Source: Cyanobacteriota bacterium
GTDB lineage: Bacteria; Cyanobacteriota; Cyanobacteriia; SKYG9
Length of the DNA stretch: 6,592 nt
Direction: 5' to 3'
NCBI GenBank assembly: GCA_025054735.1
Contig: JANWZG010000214.1
Location: 1 to 6,592 of the forward strand
Below the pieces are notes generated by a model. The model was not told the origin of the DNA. It saw only the letters and a list, made by a program, of their open reading frames with translations, and did not search any database. A program made the position numbers and the translations under genes. Shown here one piece after another: positions 1-5,555 of the stretch (positions within the stretch are counted from its first letter, which is position 1; each line of letters starts with the position of its first letter).

Positions 1-627
1 GGAGTCAAACATTTGCACGACTTGGGCACCAGCATCAATTTGATAGCGGGTGTAAATCGCGATCGCATCTGCCAACTTACCAAGCAACTGGTGCAGCATG
101 GTTGGCTCGGTAAAGGCCATCTGCTTGATGACAGTGTAATCCTTAGAGCTTTTACCTTCTACAGCGTAGGCAGCCAACGTCCAAGGGGCACCCACAAAAC
201 CCAGAACAGTAGCTCGATCGTCTACCTCGCGACGCAAAATCTGTAAAATCTCGCGGATGAAGGGCAGAGATTCCGCAGGCTCTAGGGGATGAAGTTGGTC
301 AATCTGGGTTTGGGAGCGAATCGGTGGATCAATGATTGGGCCACGACTTTCCACAATATCAAAAGGAATGCCTATCCCTGGCAGCGGCGTAAGAATGTCT
401 GAAAACAGGATAACTCCATCGGGCTGAAAGGCTCGCCACGGTTGCAATGAAATTTCTACAGCTAGGTCTACCCGTTCTGATCGCTCTCGAAAGGAAGGAT
501 AGCGATCGCGTAAATCTCGATAAATCTTCATGTAGCGCCCTGCTTGCCGCATCATCCACACAGGTGGACGATCCACAGTTTCGCCCCGAGCAGCTCTCAG
601 TAGATGGGGAAGGGTCGCTACAATCAT
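1..627 (-). CDS. hemE: Uroporphyrinogen decarboxylase, N-terminal 209 residues (runs off left edge)
   Basis: HemE decarboxylates the four acetate side chains of uroporphyrinogen III to give coproporphyrinogen III, a cytoplasmic step toward heme and, in cyanobacteria, chlorophyll and bilins. The reading frame is open from ATG at 627 to base 1, giving 209 of the roughly 350 residues usual for the family; the C-terminal part lies outside the window. The first family signature, RPPVWMMRQAGRYM, is at residues 20-33 and contains the two substrate-binding arginines (R27, R31). FSDILTP at 75-81 contains the essential aspartate (D77). The second signature, GFVGAPWTLAAY, is at 143-154. No truncation or frameshift is visible in the part present. 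The start is chosen because AGGAG lies 10 bases upstream and because family members begin a similar short distance before the RAARGE segment (here 11-16). It is the last gene in the row, separated from parA by a 338-base gap, so it probably has its own promoter. Confidence 0.96.
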   Translation of the reverse strand, partial: MIVATLPHLLRAARGETVDRPPVWMMRQAGRYMKIYRDLRDRYPSFRERSERVDLAVEISLQPWRAFQPDGVILFSDILTPLPGIGIPFDIVESRGPIIDPPIRSQTQIDQLHPLEPAESLPFIREILQILRREVDDRATVLGFVGAPWTLAAYAVEGKSSKDYTVIKQMAFTEPTMLHQLLGKLADAIAIYTRYQIDAGAQVVQMFDS

Positions 628-637
628 CGATACTATA

Positions 638-642
638 CTCCT
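638..642 (-). promoter_or_regulatory. Ribosome binding site of hemE
   Basis: AGGAG on the minus strand, 10 bases before the ATG at 627. The spacing is slightly long but acceptable, and no other start with a better site is in frame nearby. Confidence 0.55.
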
Positions 643-703
643 AACAAGATTTCCAAAGAGTTTTAAACATCTGCCATGCGGCATCCATAGCAAAGAACTG
701 GCT

Positions 704-731
704 GTTAAGACAAATTGGTTAAGACAAATTG
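704..731. repeat. Perfect tandem duplication, 2 x 14 bases
   Basis: GTTAAGACAAATTG occurs twice head to tail with no mismatch (704-717 and 718-731). It lies 77-104 bases upstream of the hemE start on the strand hemE reads, where each copy reads CAATTTGTCTTAAC, so it sits in the likely hemE promoter region. Whether it is a binding site or a replication-slippage product cannot be told from sequence. Confidence 0.85.
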
Positions 732-755
732 TTCGCTATTGAGGCTCGCAGTGAA

Positions 756-765
756 GACTTAAGTC
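756..765. repeat. 10-base palindrome GACTTAAGTC
   Basis: A perfect dyad that extends outward to 753-768 with one mismatched pair. It lies between the first and second tandem duplications and shares the TTAAG core with them. It could be a dimeric regulator site, but no known operator consensus is recognised. Confidence 0.5.
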
Positions 766-773
766 CTCATTAC

Positions 774-807
774 TAACGTTCTCACTAGATTAACGTCCTA
801 ACTAGAT
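774..807. repeat. Imperfect tandem duplication, 2 x 17 bases
   Basis: TAACGTTCTCACTAGAT at 774-790 is followed directly by TAACGTCCTAACTAGAT at 791-807, matching at 15 of 17 positions. The right end overlaps the next duplication by two bases. Confidence 0.75.
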
Positions 808-829
808 TAAGTACTGCATTAAGTACTGC
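806..829. repeat. Perfect tandem duplication, 2 x 12 bases
   Basis: ATTAAGTACTGC occurs twice head to tail (806-817, 818-829) with no mismatch. It is contiguous with the preceding 17-base duplication, which suggests repeated local slippage or a built array of sites. Confidence 0.8.
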
Positions 830-965
830 TATGGTTGCGTAACACATTAGCAACATTTGATTGTATAGGACAGTGGTGATCACTCTAGAGCCTTACCCTT
901 AGGTTGTTAGCTAACTTAACGATCAACGCCTGTACAACGATTGGTTCAATACCCTTGCAGGTGAG

Positions 966-2033
966 CTACTTAAGAAGAACTACCTGATTAAGTTGTGGTT
1001 CACGAGTTTGTTGCAAGTCGGGCAACACTAATGCAGTTCGATCGGCAATCTTCTGGGCTAGATCCTTGAAATCCCAGTACACCTGCCTTACAGCACTAGC
1101 ATGGGCACCGATCGCGCCATCTGCAGGTTTCAGGTGAAAAATCGGCTTACGGGACTCTTGAGCCATGGGCATCAGGCTTTGATAGTGTTTCAGTAGCGCC
1201 AACCGATTCCGGTCGTTTTCTGGCGCAAGATTGGGATCATCTTGGGTTTGTAACACCTCGTTTTGTAACACTTCTGTATTATAAGTGTGAGGAATACGTT
1301 CTATCCATCGTTGAAATGCTTTCACAGGGCGGTCAAATCGCACACCGTGTTGCAAAATAACATAGCCCACTGGTTGCATGTTCCCCTTTGGCAGGGCAAG
1401 GTCTAGGGCTGGATTTTTAGGAATACGCTCCTGCCATTCTTCTCTCCAACGGCTTACGGTTGGACCAAGGTTCTTGAGACCCTGTAGTGAGAAAAGATCG
1501 GGTGAAAGGGGCACAACAACATAGTCTGAGGCAATCAGAGCTGCTCGGTTAATAGCTCCTAGGTTGGGGCCTAAATCAACCAGCACCACATCAGCACTCT
1601 TCGTAGATGCTGCTTGGCTCAATACTCGCCAGAACGCCGAAATAACCCTAAAGGCTCGTTCCTTGCGATCAAGACAATCAGACCATTGGGAAGATAATTC
1701 ATCTTCAAATCCAGACAATTGCAAATCACCAATTAACAGGCTTAAACCATCCTCTATTGTTTCCAGACTTGGTGTTGCAATGTCACCAATGCCACTCAAT
1801 AAAGGTTTGACGCAGCGAAAAATAGTATTATAGTCACTAGTCGCACTAGCTTCCCACACTTCTTCCAAGCGATCTTCATCCAGAAAAGCTGCTGTTAAAT
1901 TCGCTTGAGGATCTAAATCTGCTGCTATGACGTTTAGCCCTAAGTCACAATACATCCAAGCTAAATGATAAACAAGCGATGTTTTACCAACGCCCCCCTT
2001 GTTGTTGAAGAAGGCAATAACGGGTGCAGTCAT
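966..2033 (-). CDS. ParA-family P-loop ATPase, 355 aa, partner of the AlbA-GHKL gene
   Basis: This is a deviant-Walker ATPase of the ParA/MinD class. The deviant Walker A motif NKGGVGKTS is at residues 11-19, with the signature lysine K12 and phosphate-binding K17. DLDPQANLT is at 39-47 (switch region), and the Walker B-like strand VVLVDLGP at 149-156 is followed by the usual NRAAL and YVVVPLSPD segments (162-179). At 355 residues it is about 100 longer than Soj-type ParA. The extra length lies between the switch region and Walker B (about 52-145) and in a C-terminal extension. It lacks the N-terminal helix-turn-helix of plasmid P1/F-type ParA. No ParB is adjacent. Its ATG overlaps the stop of the upstream AlbA-GHKL gene (shared ATGA, 2030-2033), so the two are co-translated partners; AGGAGG precedes the start by 5 bases. 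From memory, this long ParA subfamily occurs widely in bacteria, usually chromosomally. A role in segregating DNA, positioning a complex or defence is inference. No damage is visible. Confidence 0.88.
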   Translation of the reverse strand: MTAPVIAFFNNKGGVGKTSLVYHLAWMYCDLGLNVIAADLDPQANLTAAFLDEDRLEEVWEASATSDYNTIFRCVKPLLSGIGDIATPSLETIEDGLSLLIGDLQLSGFEDELSSQWSDCLDRKERAFRVISAFWRVLSQAASTKSADVVLVDLGPNLGAINRAALIASDYVVVPLSPDLFSLQGLKNLGPTVSRWREEWQERIPKNPALDLALPKGNMQPVGYVILQHGVRFDRPVKAFQRWIERIPHTYNTEVLQNEVLQTQDDPNLAPENDRNRLALLKHYQSLMPMAQESRKPIFHLKPADGAIGAHASAVRQVYWDFKDLAQKIADRTALVLPDLQQTREPQLNQVVLLK

Positions 2034-3220
2034 GACCGCCTCCTGATCATCACAGAAATATAGGAATCCTCAATAATAAATTCTGCTGGTGGATTTCCAT
2101 TTTTTGCTAACTCCTTTTGGGCAGTGGGAATGCCGATGCCAAAGCGCTGAACATATCCCAGATTTTTCATAGCTTCTGCTAAATGGGGATTGCGATAATC
2201 AGTAACACCTTTACCAAAGTTTTGACGATTCACTTGTCCAAACAAGCCACCTGGACTGTGAATTTCAATACGATCGTTAAACCAATAGACCCGCACAGGG
2301 GCATTGGTTTCCTCATAGGAACGATGCATAACAGCATTTCGCACAAGCTGCTGTAACGCCACGATCGGGTAATCGGGCTGCTTAATTTCCACAGGCTGTG
2401 CTGTGATATCAGAAGCGGTTGAAATATTGGCTTGCAGAACTTCATCGACATAGCGCAGTAAATCAATTAGGGAGCCACTAATCTCTCTTTGATCTCGAAT
2501 CGGATCAGTTAACTCTGTACCGTCAAAGCGGACAAATTGGATGTAAAACCCTGGAATAAATTGCCTAGGGTCTTTGCCAATTACTAAAATACCTAAGCCC
2601 GTTGGATATGAATCTGGTTCTGGAGTTGCAAATCGCAATGAGATTAGTTGCTGTGTTAACGATCACTGATTTGCGGCTAATACGTCTGGTGCTAATGCTG
2701 ATGCTAAATATTCACGTTGGAAACTATCTAGATTTAGATCATCAATAGACGCAGAGATAAACGGACGTAAATCAAATGGCAAGTCCCTAGCACGTCGTTT
2801 TTCATTCAGGCGACGTTCTTCTTCAAGTGTAGCGATTGCGCGTCTAGGGCCAACTCGGATATAGGTTCGTCCGTCGAATCTGACCGGCGGAGCATCTGAC
2901 GGTTCCACAATCACCACAGCCAATTCACAGTCATTTAGGATCCGTTTGTTAACTTGCAACACTGGCATTGGTAGAATCCTTCCTTCAGAGCGGATGTTAG
3001 CGAGGCTGAGGAGAAGCTCGTCTGTAATCGGCAAATTGGCACAGGTACCGTCATCGTTAACTCCTATGAAAAGAACCCCAGGCTTTTGGTGGTTTGGTAG
3101 ATCGTTAGCGAACGCACAAATTGCCTGTCTGATCTTCTTTCCGTCTGAAGTTGCCGCTTTACGCTCGACTCTATCGGATTCGAGATCACCCAGAAGTGCT
3201 GTCAGCTCTTGATCATCCAT
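2030..3220 (-). pseudogene. AlbA_2 (Schlafen-like) DNA-binding domain + GHKL ATPase protein, interrupted by in-frame UGA
   Basis: The full frame is 397 codons: 185 residues, TGA at 2663-2665 (codon 186), then 210 more residues to the stop at 2030-2032. Both halves lie in the same frame, so this is a single-codon interruption and not a frameshift. The N-terminal half has the AlbA_2/COG2865 pattern: ESDRVERK-like segment at 14-21, ICAFAND at 34-40, GVLFIGVNDDGT at 48-59 and YIRVGPRR at 120-127. The C-terminal half has a GHKL (HATPase_c_4) fold: the N-box-like QQLVRNAVMHR at about 290-300 (N295 in the usual Mg-binding position), DRIEIHSPGG at 316-325, and the DYRNPHLAEAM and FGIGI segments. The family is annotated as putative transcriptional regulators or ATP-binding proteins; its partners are not established. 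An internal TTG at 2638 could start the second half but has no ribosome binding site. ATG at 3220 is the only sensible start, although its Shine-Dalgarno is weak. The intact remainder suggests recent inactivation, a sequencing error or readthrough. Confidence 0.82.
2039..2044 (-). promoter_or_regulatory. Strong ribosome binding site of parA
   Basis: AGGAGG on the minus strand, 5 bases before the ATG at 2033, inside the last codons of the upstream gene. It is a full-length Shine-Dalgarno match, the best in the window. It suggests that ParA can initiate even when ribosomes do not arrive from upstream, which matters because the upstream frame has an in-frame UGA. Confidence 0.75.
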
Positions 3221-3495
3221 GTATTAGTTCTTAGATCTTCTCTACTATCTTACTCATTGGAATCATTTCCTCACTGAATCATAGTTATCAGAAGCAGAGT
3301 TGCACTAGACCAGGCGATTAGCTCAGCAAAGCAGTCAACTATGCTGCTAGTCTCAAAAACTAGAACATGAGACATTACCCTATTCAGTTCCCTGTCGGCA
3401 GCCTCTAGACTGGGGACTCATCATGTGGCTGTTTTGCGGAGGGTTGGGACGATCGTCAGCATCCCACCAGTCAAGTGTTACATCGACTAGATACT
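3221..3495. other. Intergenic region prfB to AlbA-GHKL gene
   Basis: These 275 bases carry no gene I can support. They should hold the promoter of the AlbA-GHKL/ParA pair. TATGAT and TAAGAT occur as possible -10 hexamers on the minus strand upstream of 3220, but neither has a matching -35 at proper spacing. A weak hairpin follows prfB (separate entry). Another short inverted repeat is GTCTCA/TGAGAC (3350-3355 and 3368-3373). AGCAG/CTGCT at 3330-3334 and 3344-3348 is weaker still. Confidence 0.5.
3442..3468 (-). terminator. Possible weak hairpin after prfB
   Basis: TGGGA (3445-3449) pairs with TCCCA (3462-3466), extended by GG/CC across a bulged base, with a 12-base loop. It begins 27 bases after the prfB stop codon, a reasonable place for transcript ending. 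There is no following U-run, so it is not a canonical intrinsic terminator. Cyanobacterial terminators often lack one, which keeps it possible. Confidence 0.25.
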
Positions 3496-4624
3496 CTAGG
3501 AATGATTACTGGCATCTACAAGCTGGTTCTCTTGGCGCAGGTACGCCTCGATAAATAGGTCAAGGCCACCGTTCATGACATCTGTAATGTTGGTGGTTTC
3601 AGTGCCTGTGCGCAGATCTTTGACCAGTTGGTAAGGATGAAACACATAGTTGCGGATTTGGTTGCCCCAAGCAGCCTCTACCATATCACCTCGAATGTCA
3701 GCAATTTCCTTGGCGCGTTGCTCCTGGGCAATCACCAGTAGTTTGGCTTTTAATCGGGCAAGGGCTTTTTCCTTGTTTTGGAGTTGCGATCGCTCTTCAG
3801 TGCAGCGTACCATCAACCCTGTAGGAATATGGCGAATCTGTACTGCTGTTTCCACCTTGTTAACGTTTTGGCCACCCTTGCCGCCCGAGCGGCTAGTGGT
3901 AATTTCTAGATCCTTGTCAGGAATGTCTAAGGTGACCTCATGGTCAATCATGGGCATAACCTCCACCCCAGCAAAGCTAGTTTGCCGCTTGTCATTGGCA
4001 TTAAAGGGCGAGATGCGCACTAAGCGATGGGTGCCTTTTTCAGCCTTGAGATAGCCGTAGGCATAGCGACCATCGAGTTCTAAGGTGGCAGACTTGATGC
4101 CCGCTTCATCCCCTTCCGATAGTTCCGACAGGTGTACTTTATAGCCATGTTGCTCGCCCCACCGGGTGTACATACGCAGTAACATTTCTGCCCAGTCTTG
4201 GGCATCGGTACCCCCAGCACCTGCGTTGATGGAGATTACCGCCCCAGCTTGGTCGTAGGGGCCAGATAGCAAGCGTTGTAACTCCCAACGATCGAGGTCT
4301 TCTGTTAACTGGCTCACGTTAGCGCTAGCTTCCTGCAATAGGGCTTCATCAGCCTCCAATTCCAGCAGTTCTAAGATAGCTTTAGTATCCTCTAGGCTAG
4401 ACTTCCAACGATCGTATTGCTGCAAGCAGGCTTTCAGGTCATTTAACTCTTGTAAAATTTTTTGTGCCCCGGCTTGGTCGTTCCATAGCTCTGGCTGGGC
4501 TGCCTGCTGCTCTAAATCGTGGATAGTTGCTGTCAGCGCGGGAATGTCAAAGATAGTCCTGGGTTTTACCCAGGCGCTCAGCCAACAATTCTACGTTGCG
4601 TCTAATTTCAAAGGTATCCACCAT
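3496..4624 (-). CDS. prfB: Peptide chain release factor 2, expressed by +1 programmed frameshift
   Basis: RF2 recognises UGA and UAA in the ribosomal A site and triggers release of the finished polypeptide. Translation starts at ATG 4624, reads 25 codons to CTT at 4552-4550, meets TGA at 4549-4547, and must slip +1 to continue with GAC at 4548-4546. From there the frame is open to TAG at 3498-3496. The product is 375 residues, normal for RF2. The codon-recognition tripeptide SPF is at 205-207, which distinguishes RF2 from RF1 (PxT). The catalytic GGQ is at 250-252 within RSGGKGGQNVNK; residue 246 is Ser. GAGGTDAQDW lies at about 135-144. The N-terminal coiled region spans roughly 1-110. A simple ORF call would start at an internal TTG (4425) and lose 66 residues. 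The 94-base gap to nth upstream contains a candidate promoter, so prfB may be transcribed on its own. Its level is autoregulated through the frameshift, as established for E. coli RF2. Confidence 0.96.
4546..4560 (-). promoter_or_regulatory. RF2 programmed +1 frameshift site
   Basis: The minus strand reads AGGACTATCTTTGAC. TATCTTTGAC is identical to the E. coli prfB slippery site, with CUU as codon 25 and UGA as codon 26, followed by C, the poor termination context. AGGA upstream, four bases before CUU, is the internal Shine-Dalgarno-like stimulator, weaker than the AGGGGG of E. coli. When RF2 is scarce the ribosome pauses at UGA and slips +1, making more RF2. Confidence 0.93.
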
Positions 4625-4667
4625 AGACTACTGCAATCCTTAACCAAGGCATAATTTATCTCTGTCT

Positions 4668-4695
4668 ATTTTACAGCAACCCTAAGGCTTGACAG
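4668..4695 (-). promoter_or_regulatory. Candidate sigma-70 promoter of prfB
   Basis: On the minus strand CTGTCA (4690-4695, 4 of 6 to TTGACA) and TAAAAT (4668-4673, 5 of 6 to TATAAT) are separated by 16 bases, which would give a leader of about 35 bases before the ATG at 4624. The -35 falls in the loop of the hairpin that may end nth. This is a consensus match only. Confidence 0.35.
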
Positions 4696-4712
4696 AAAGC
4701 AGGTGCCTAGGG
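4680..4712 (-). terminator. Hairpin after nth, possible terminator
   Basis: CCCTAAGGC (4680-4688) pairs with GCCTAGGG (4705-4712): eight base pairs with one bulged A and a 16-base loop. It starts 6 bases beyond the nth stop codon. The minus strand continues TTGCTGT, only weakly U-rich. Position and stem strength favour a terminator or mRNA 3' stabiliser for nth. Confidence 0.4.
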
Positions 4713-4718
4713 GGTGGG

Positions 4719-5381
4719 TTACAAGGATGCAGAGGGGCAAAGATCGGCTAGTTCACAGCGATCGCAGAGGGGCTTGCGAGCATTACAAACAGCGCGTCCA
4801 TGATAAATCAGGCGAATTGACCAGTTTTCCCAATCGGGTTGGGGCAATAGGCGCATTAAATCCTGTTCAATCTTGGCAGGTTCAGTTTGCTGAGTCAGTC
4901 CCAGACGATTGCTCAAGCGCTTGACATGGGTATCTACGGTGACTCCTGCATTGATACCAAAGGCATGGGCAAGGACGACATTAGCAGTTTTGCGGGCCAC
5001 ACCAGGAAGGGTAAGCAGTTCTTCCATCGTCTGGGGCACCTCACCGTTGAATTGGGCCAGGATCGTCTGGGCAGCTCCCTGAATATTTTTGGCCTTGTTC
5101 CGATAAAAGCCTGTGGAACGCACTAGTGTCTCTAGCTCGGCGATCGGCGCAGCCGCCATGCTGGATGGGTCAGGAAACTGACGAAACAGTTCCGGAGTCA
5201 CCATATTCACGCGCTCATCAGTGCATTGGGCTGACAAAATGGTGGCTACTAGTAATTGGAAGGGTGTGGCATAGTCCAAGGAGCAGCGGGCATCGGGGTA
5301 CATCTGCTTCAACCGTCGCAATACCTCTAGTGCTCGCTGTTTTTTGTTGCTGGTTGCTTTAGAGCCATGCTCACTAGCCAT
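4719..5381 (-). CDS. nth: Endonuclease III (DNA glycosylase/AP lyase)
   Basis: Nth removes oxidised pyrimidines from DNA and cleaves the abasic site by beta-elimination, the first step of base excision repair. The product is 220 residues against 211 in E. coli, the difference being a short basic N-terminal tail. The helix-hairpin-helix LPGVARKTANVVL is at 125-137 with the catalytic lysine K131, and the catalytic aspartate D150 is in VDTHVKRL. The [4Fe-4S] loop CNARKPLCDRCELADLC is at 199-215 with the classical C-x6-C-x2-C-x5-C spacing (C199, C206, C209, C215). All catalytic and cluster residues are present. I start at ATG 5381, not the adjacent TTG at 5384. The Shine-Dalgarno is weak. It stands alone: 174 bases from cysW upstream and 94 from prfB downstream, with a hairpin after its stop. 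Confidence 0.96.
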   Translation of the reverse strand: MASEHGSKATSNKKQRALEVLRRLKQMYPDARCSLDYATPFQLLVATILSAQCTDERVNMVTPELFRQFPDPSSMAAAPIAELETLVRSTGFYRNKAKNIQGAAQTILAQFNGEVPQTMEELLTLPGVARKTANVVLAHAFGINAGVTVDTHVKRLSNRLGLTQQTEPAKIEQDLMRLLPQPDWENWSIRLIYHGRAVCNARKPLCDRCELADLCPSASL

Positions 5382-5411
5382 CAAGTCTTATATGCTGCCA
5401 GAATCTTCAAA

Positions 5412-5439
5412 TCTAGTTCGTTAAGTCTAGGTCGTTGAG
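5412..5439. repeat. Degenerate tandem duplication, 2 x 14 bases
   Basis: TCTAGTTCGTTAAG (5412-5425) is followed directly by TCTAGGTCGTTGAG (5426-5439), matching at 12 of 14 positions. It lies 31-58 bases upstream of the nth start codon. The unit length equals that of the repeat upstream of hemE, but the sequence is different apart from GTTAAG. Confidence 0.6.
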
Positions 5440-5442
5440 GTA

Positions 5443-5536
5443 ATGCATGGCATTGTTGGAGCCTGACAATCTACCCCTGCAATTGTAGGTCAAACCGGCC
5501 ATCTCTTCCAGCACTGTATCACTAAAGGCCATGCAT
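5443..5536. repeat. 9-base inverted repeat in the cysW-nth gap
   Basis: ATGCATGGC at 5443-5451 and its exact complement GCCATGCAT at 5528-5536 flank a 76-base interior. The interior has a smaller pairing, ACAAT/ATTGT, but no gene. The arms could form the base of a structured mRNA end for cysW, or be remnants of a short repeat element. Nothing recognisable as a transposon end or riboswitch is seen. Confidence 0.4.
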
Positions 5537-5541
5537 CATAA

Positions 5542-5553
5542 GCACTCTTGTGC
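5542..5553 (-). terminator. Small hairpin directly after cysW
   Basis: GCAC and GTGC with a 4-base loop (minus-strand reading GCACAAGAGTGC), beginning three bases after the cysW stop at 5556-5558 and followed by TTATGATG. A 4-base-pair stem is too weak for a confident terminator call. Confidence 0.2.
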
Positions 5554-5555
5554 AT

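Larger units (their letters stand above)
628..965. other. Intergenic region parA-hemE with short tandem duplications
   Basis: This 338-base stretch contains no convincing gene on either strand and no RNA gene I recognise. It must hold the 3' end signal of the parA transcript and the promoter of hemE, but I see no clear intrinsic terminator and no good -35/-10 pair. Its visible content is three short tandem duplications (704-731, 774-807, 806-829), a perfect 10-base palindrome GACTTAAGTC at 756-765 (extended to 16 bases with one mismatched pair), and two further palindromes, GTGATCAC near 877 and GTTAGCTAAC at 906-915. TTAAG recurs in two of the three duplications and in the first palindrome. 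Confidence 0.6.

Noticed and set aside
359..644. Small frames on both strands (359-559 minus, 447-644 plus)
   Set aside because: They lie in other frames of hemE, whose own frame is strongly conserved; no start signal or recognisable protein.
704..829. CRISPR array or heptameric STRR repeats
   Set aside because: Units are adjacent with no spacers and each occurs only twice; the unit lengths of 14, 17 and 12 do not form a heptamer series.
2030..2638. Stand-alone 202-residue gene starting at TTG 2638
   Set aside because: It is in the same frame as the upstream 185-codon half, has no Shine-Dalgarno, and begins in the middle of a conserved region. It is better read as the second half of one interrupted gene.
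3316..3326. tRNA-like string GATTAGCTCAG
   Set aside because: It resembles the start of a tRNA D-arm, but no matching GAGC arm, anticodon stem or T-loop (GTTCRA) follows at the right distance, so it is chance.
3386..3412. Hairpin AGTTCCC/GGGGACT in the prfB-AlbA gap as terminator
   Set aside because: Seven pairs including one G-U across a loop of about 19 bases, no U-run, and over 80 bases past the prfB stop; too weak.
3496..4425. prfB as a 309-residue protein from TTG 4425
   Set aside because: The frame stays open and conserved upstream to the UGA frameshift site, and a 25-codon leader with its own ATG completes a normal RF2.
4703..5362. Three plus-strand frames opposite nth
   Set aside because: Shadows of nth on the opposite strand with no ribosome binding sites and no family resemblance.
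5382..5384. TTG as start of nth
   Set aside because: The immediately following codon is ATG (5381-5379), a better start that costs one residue.
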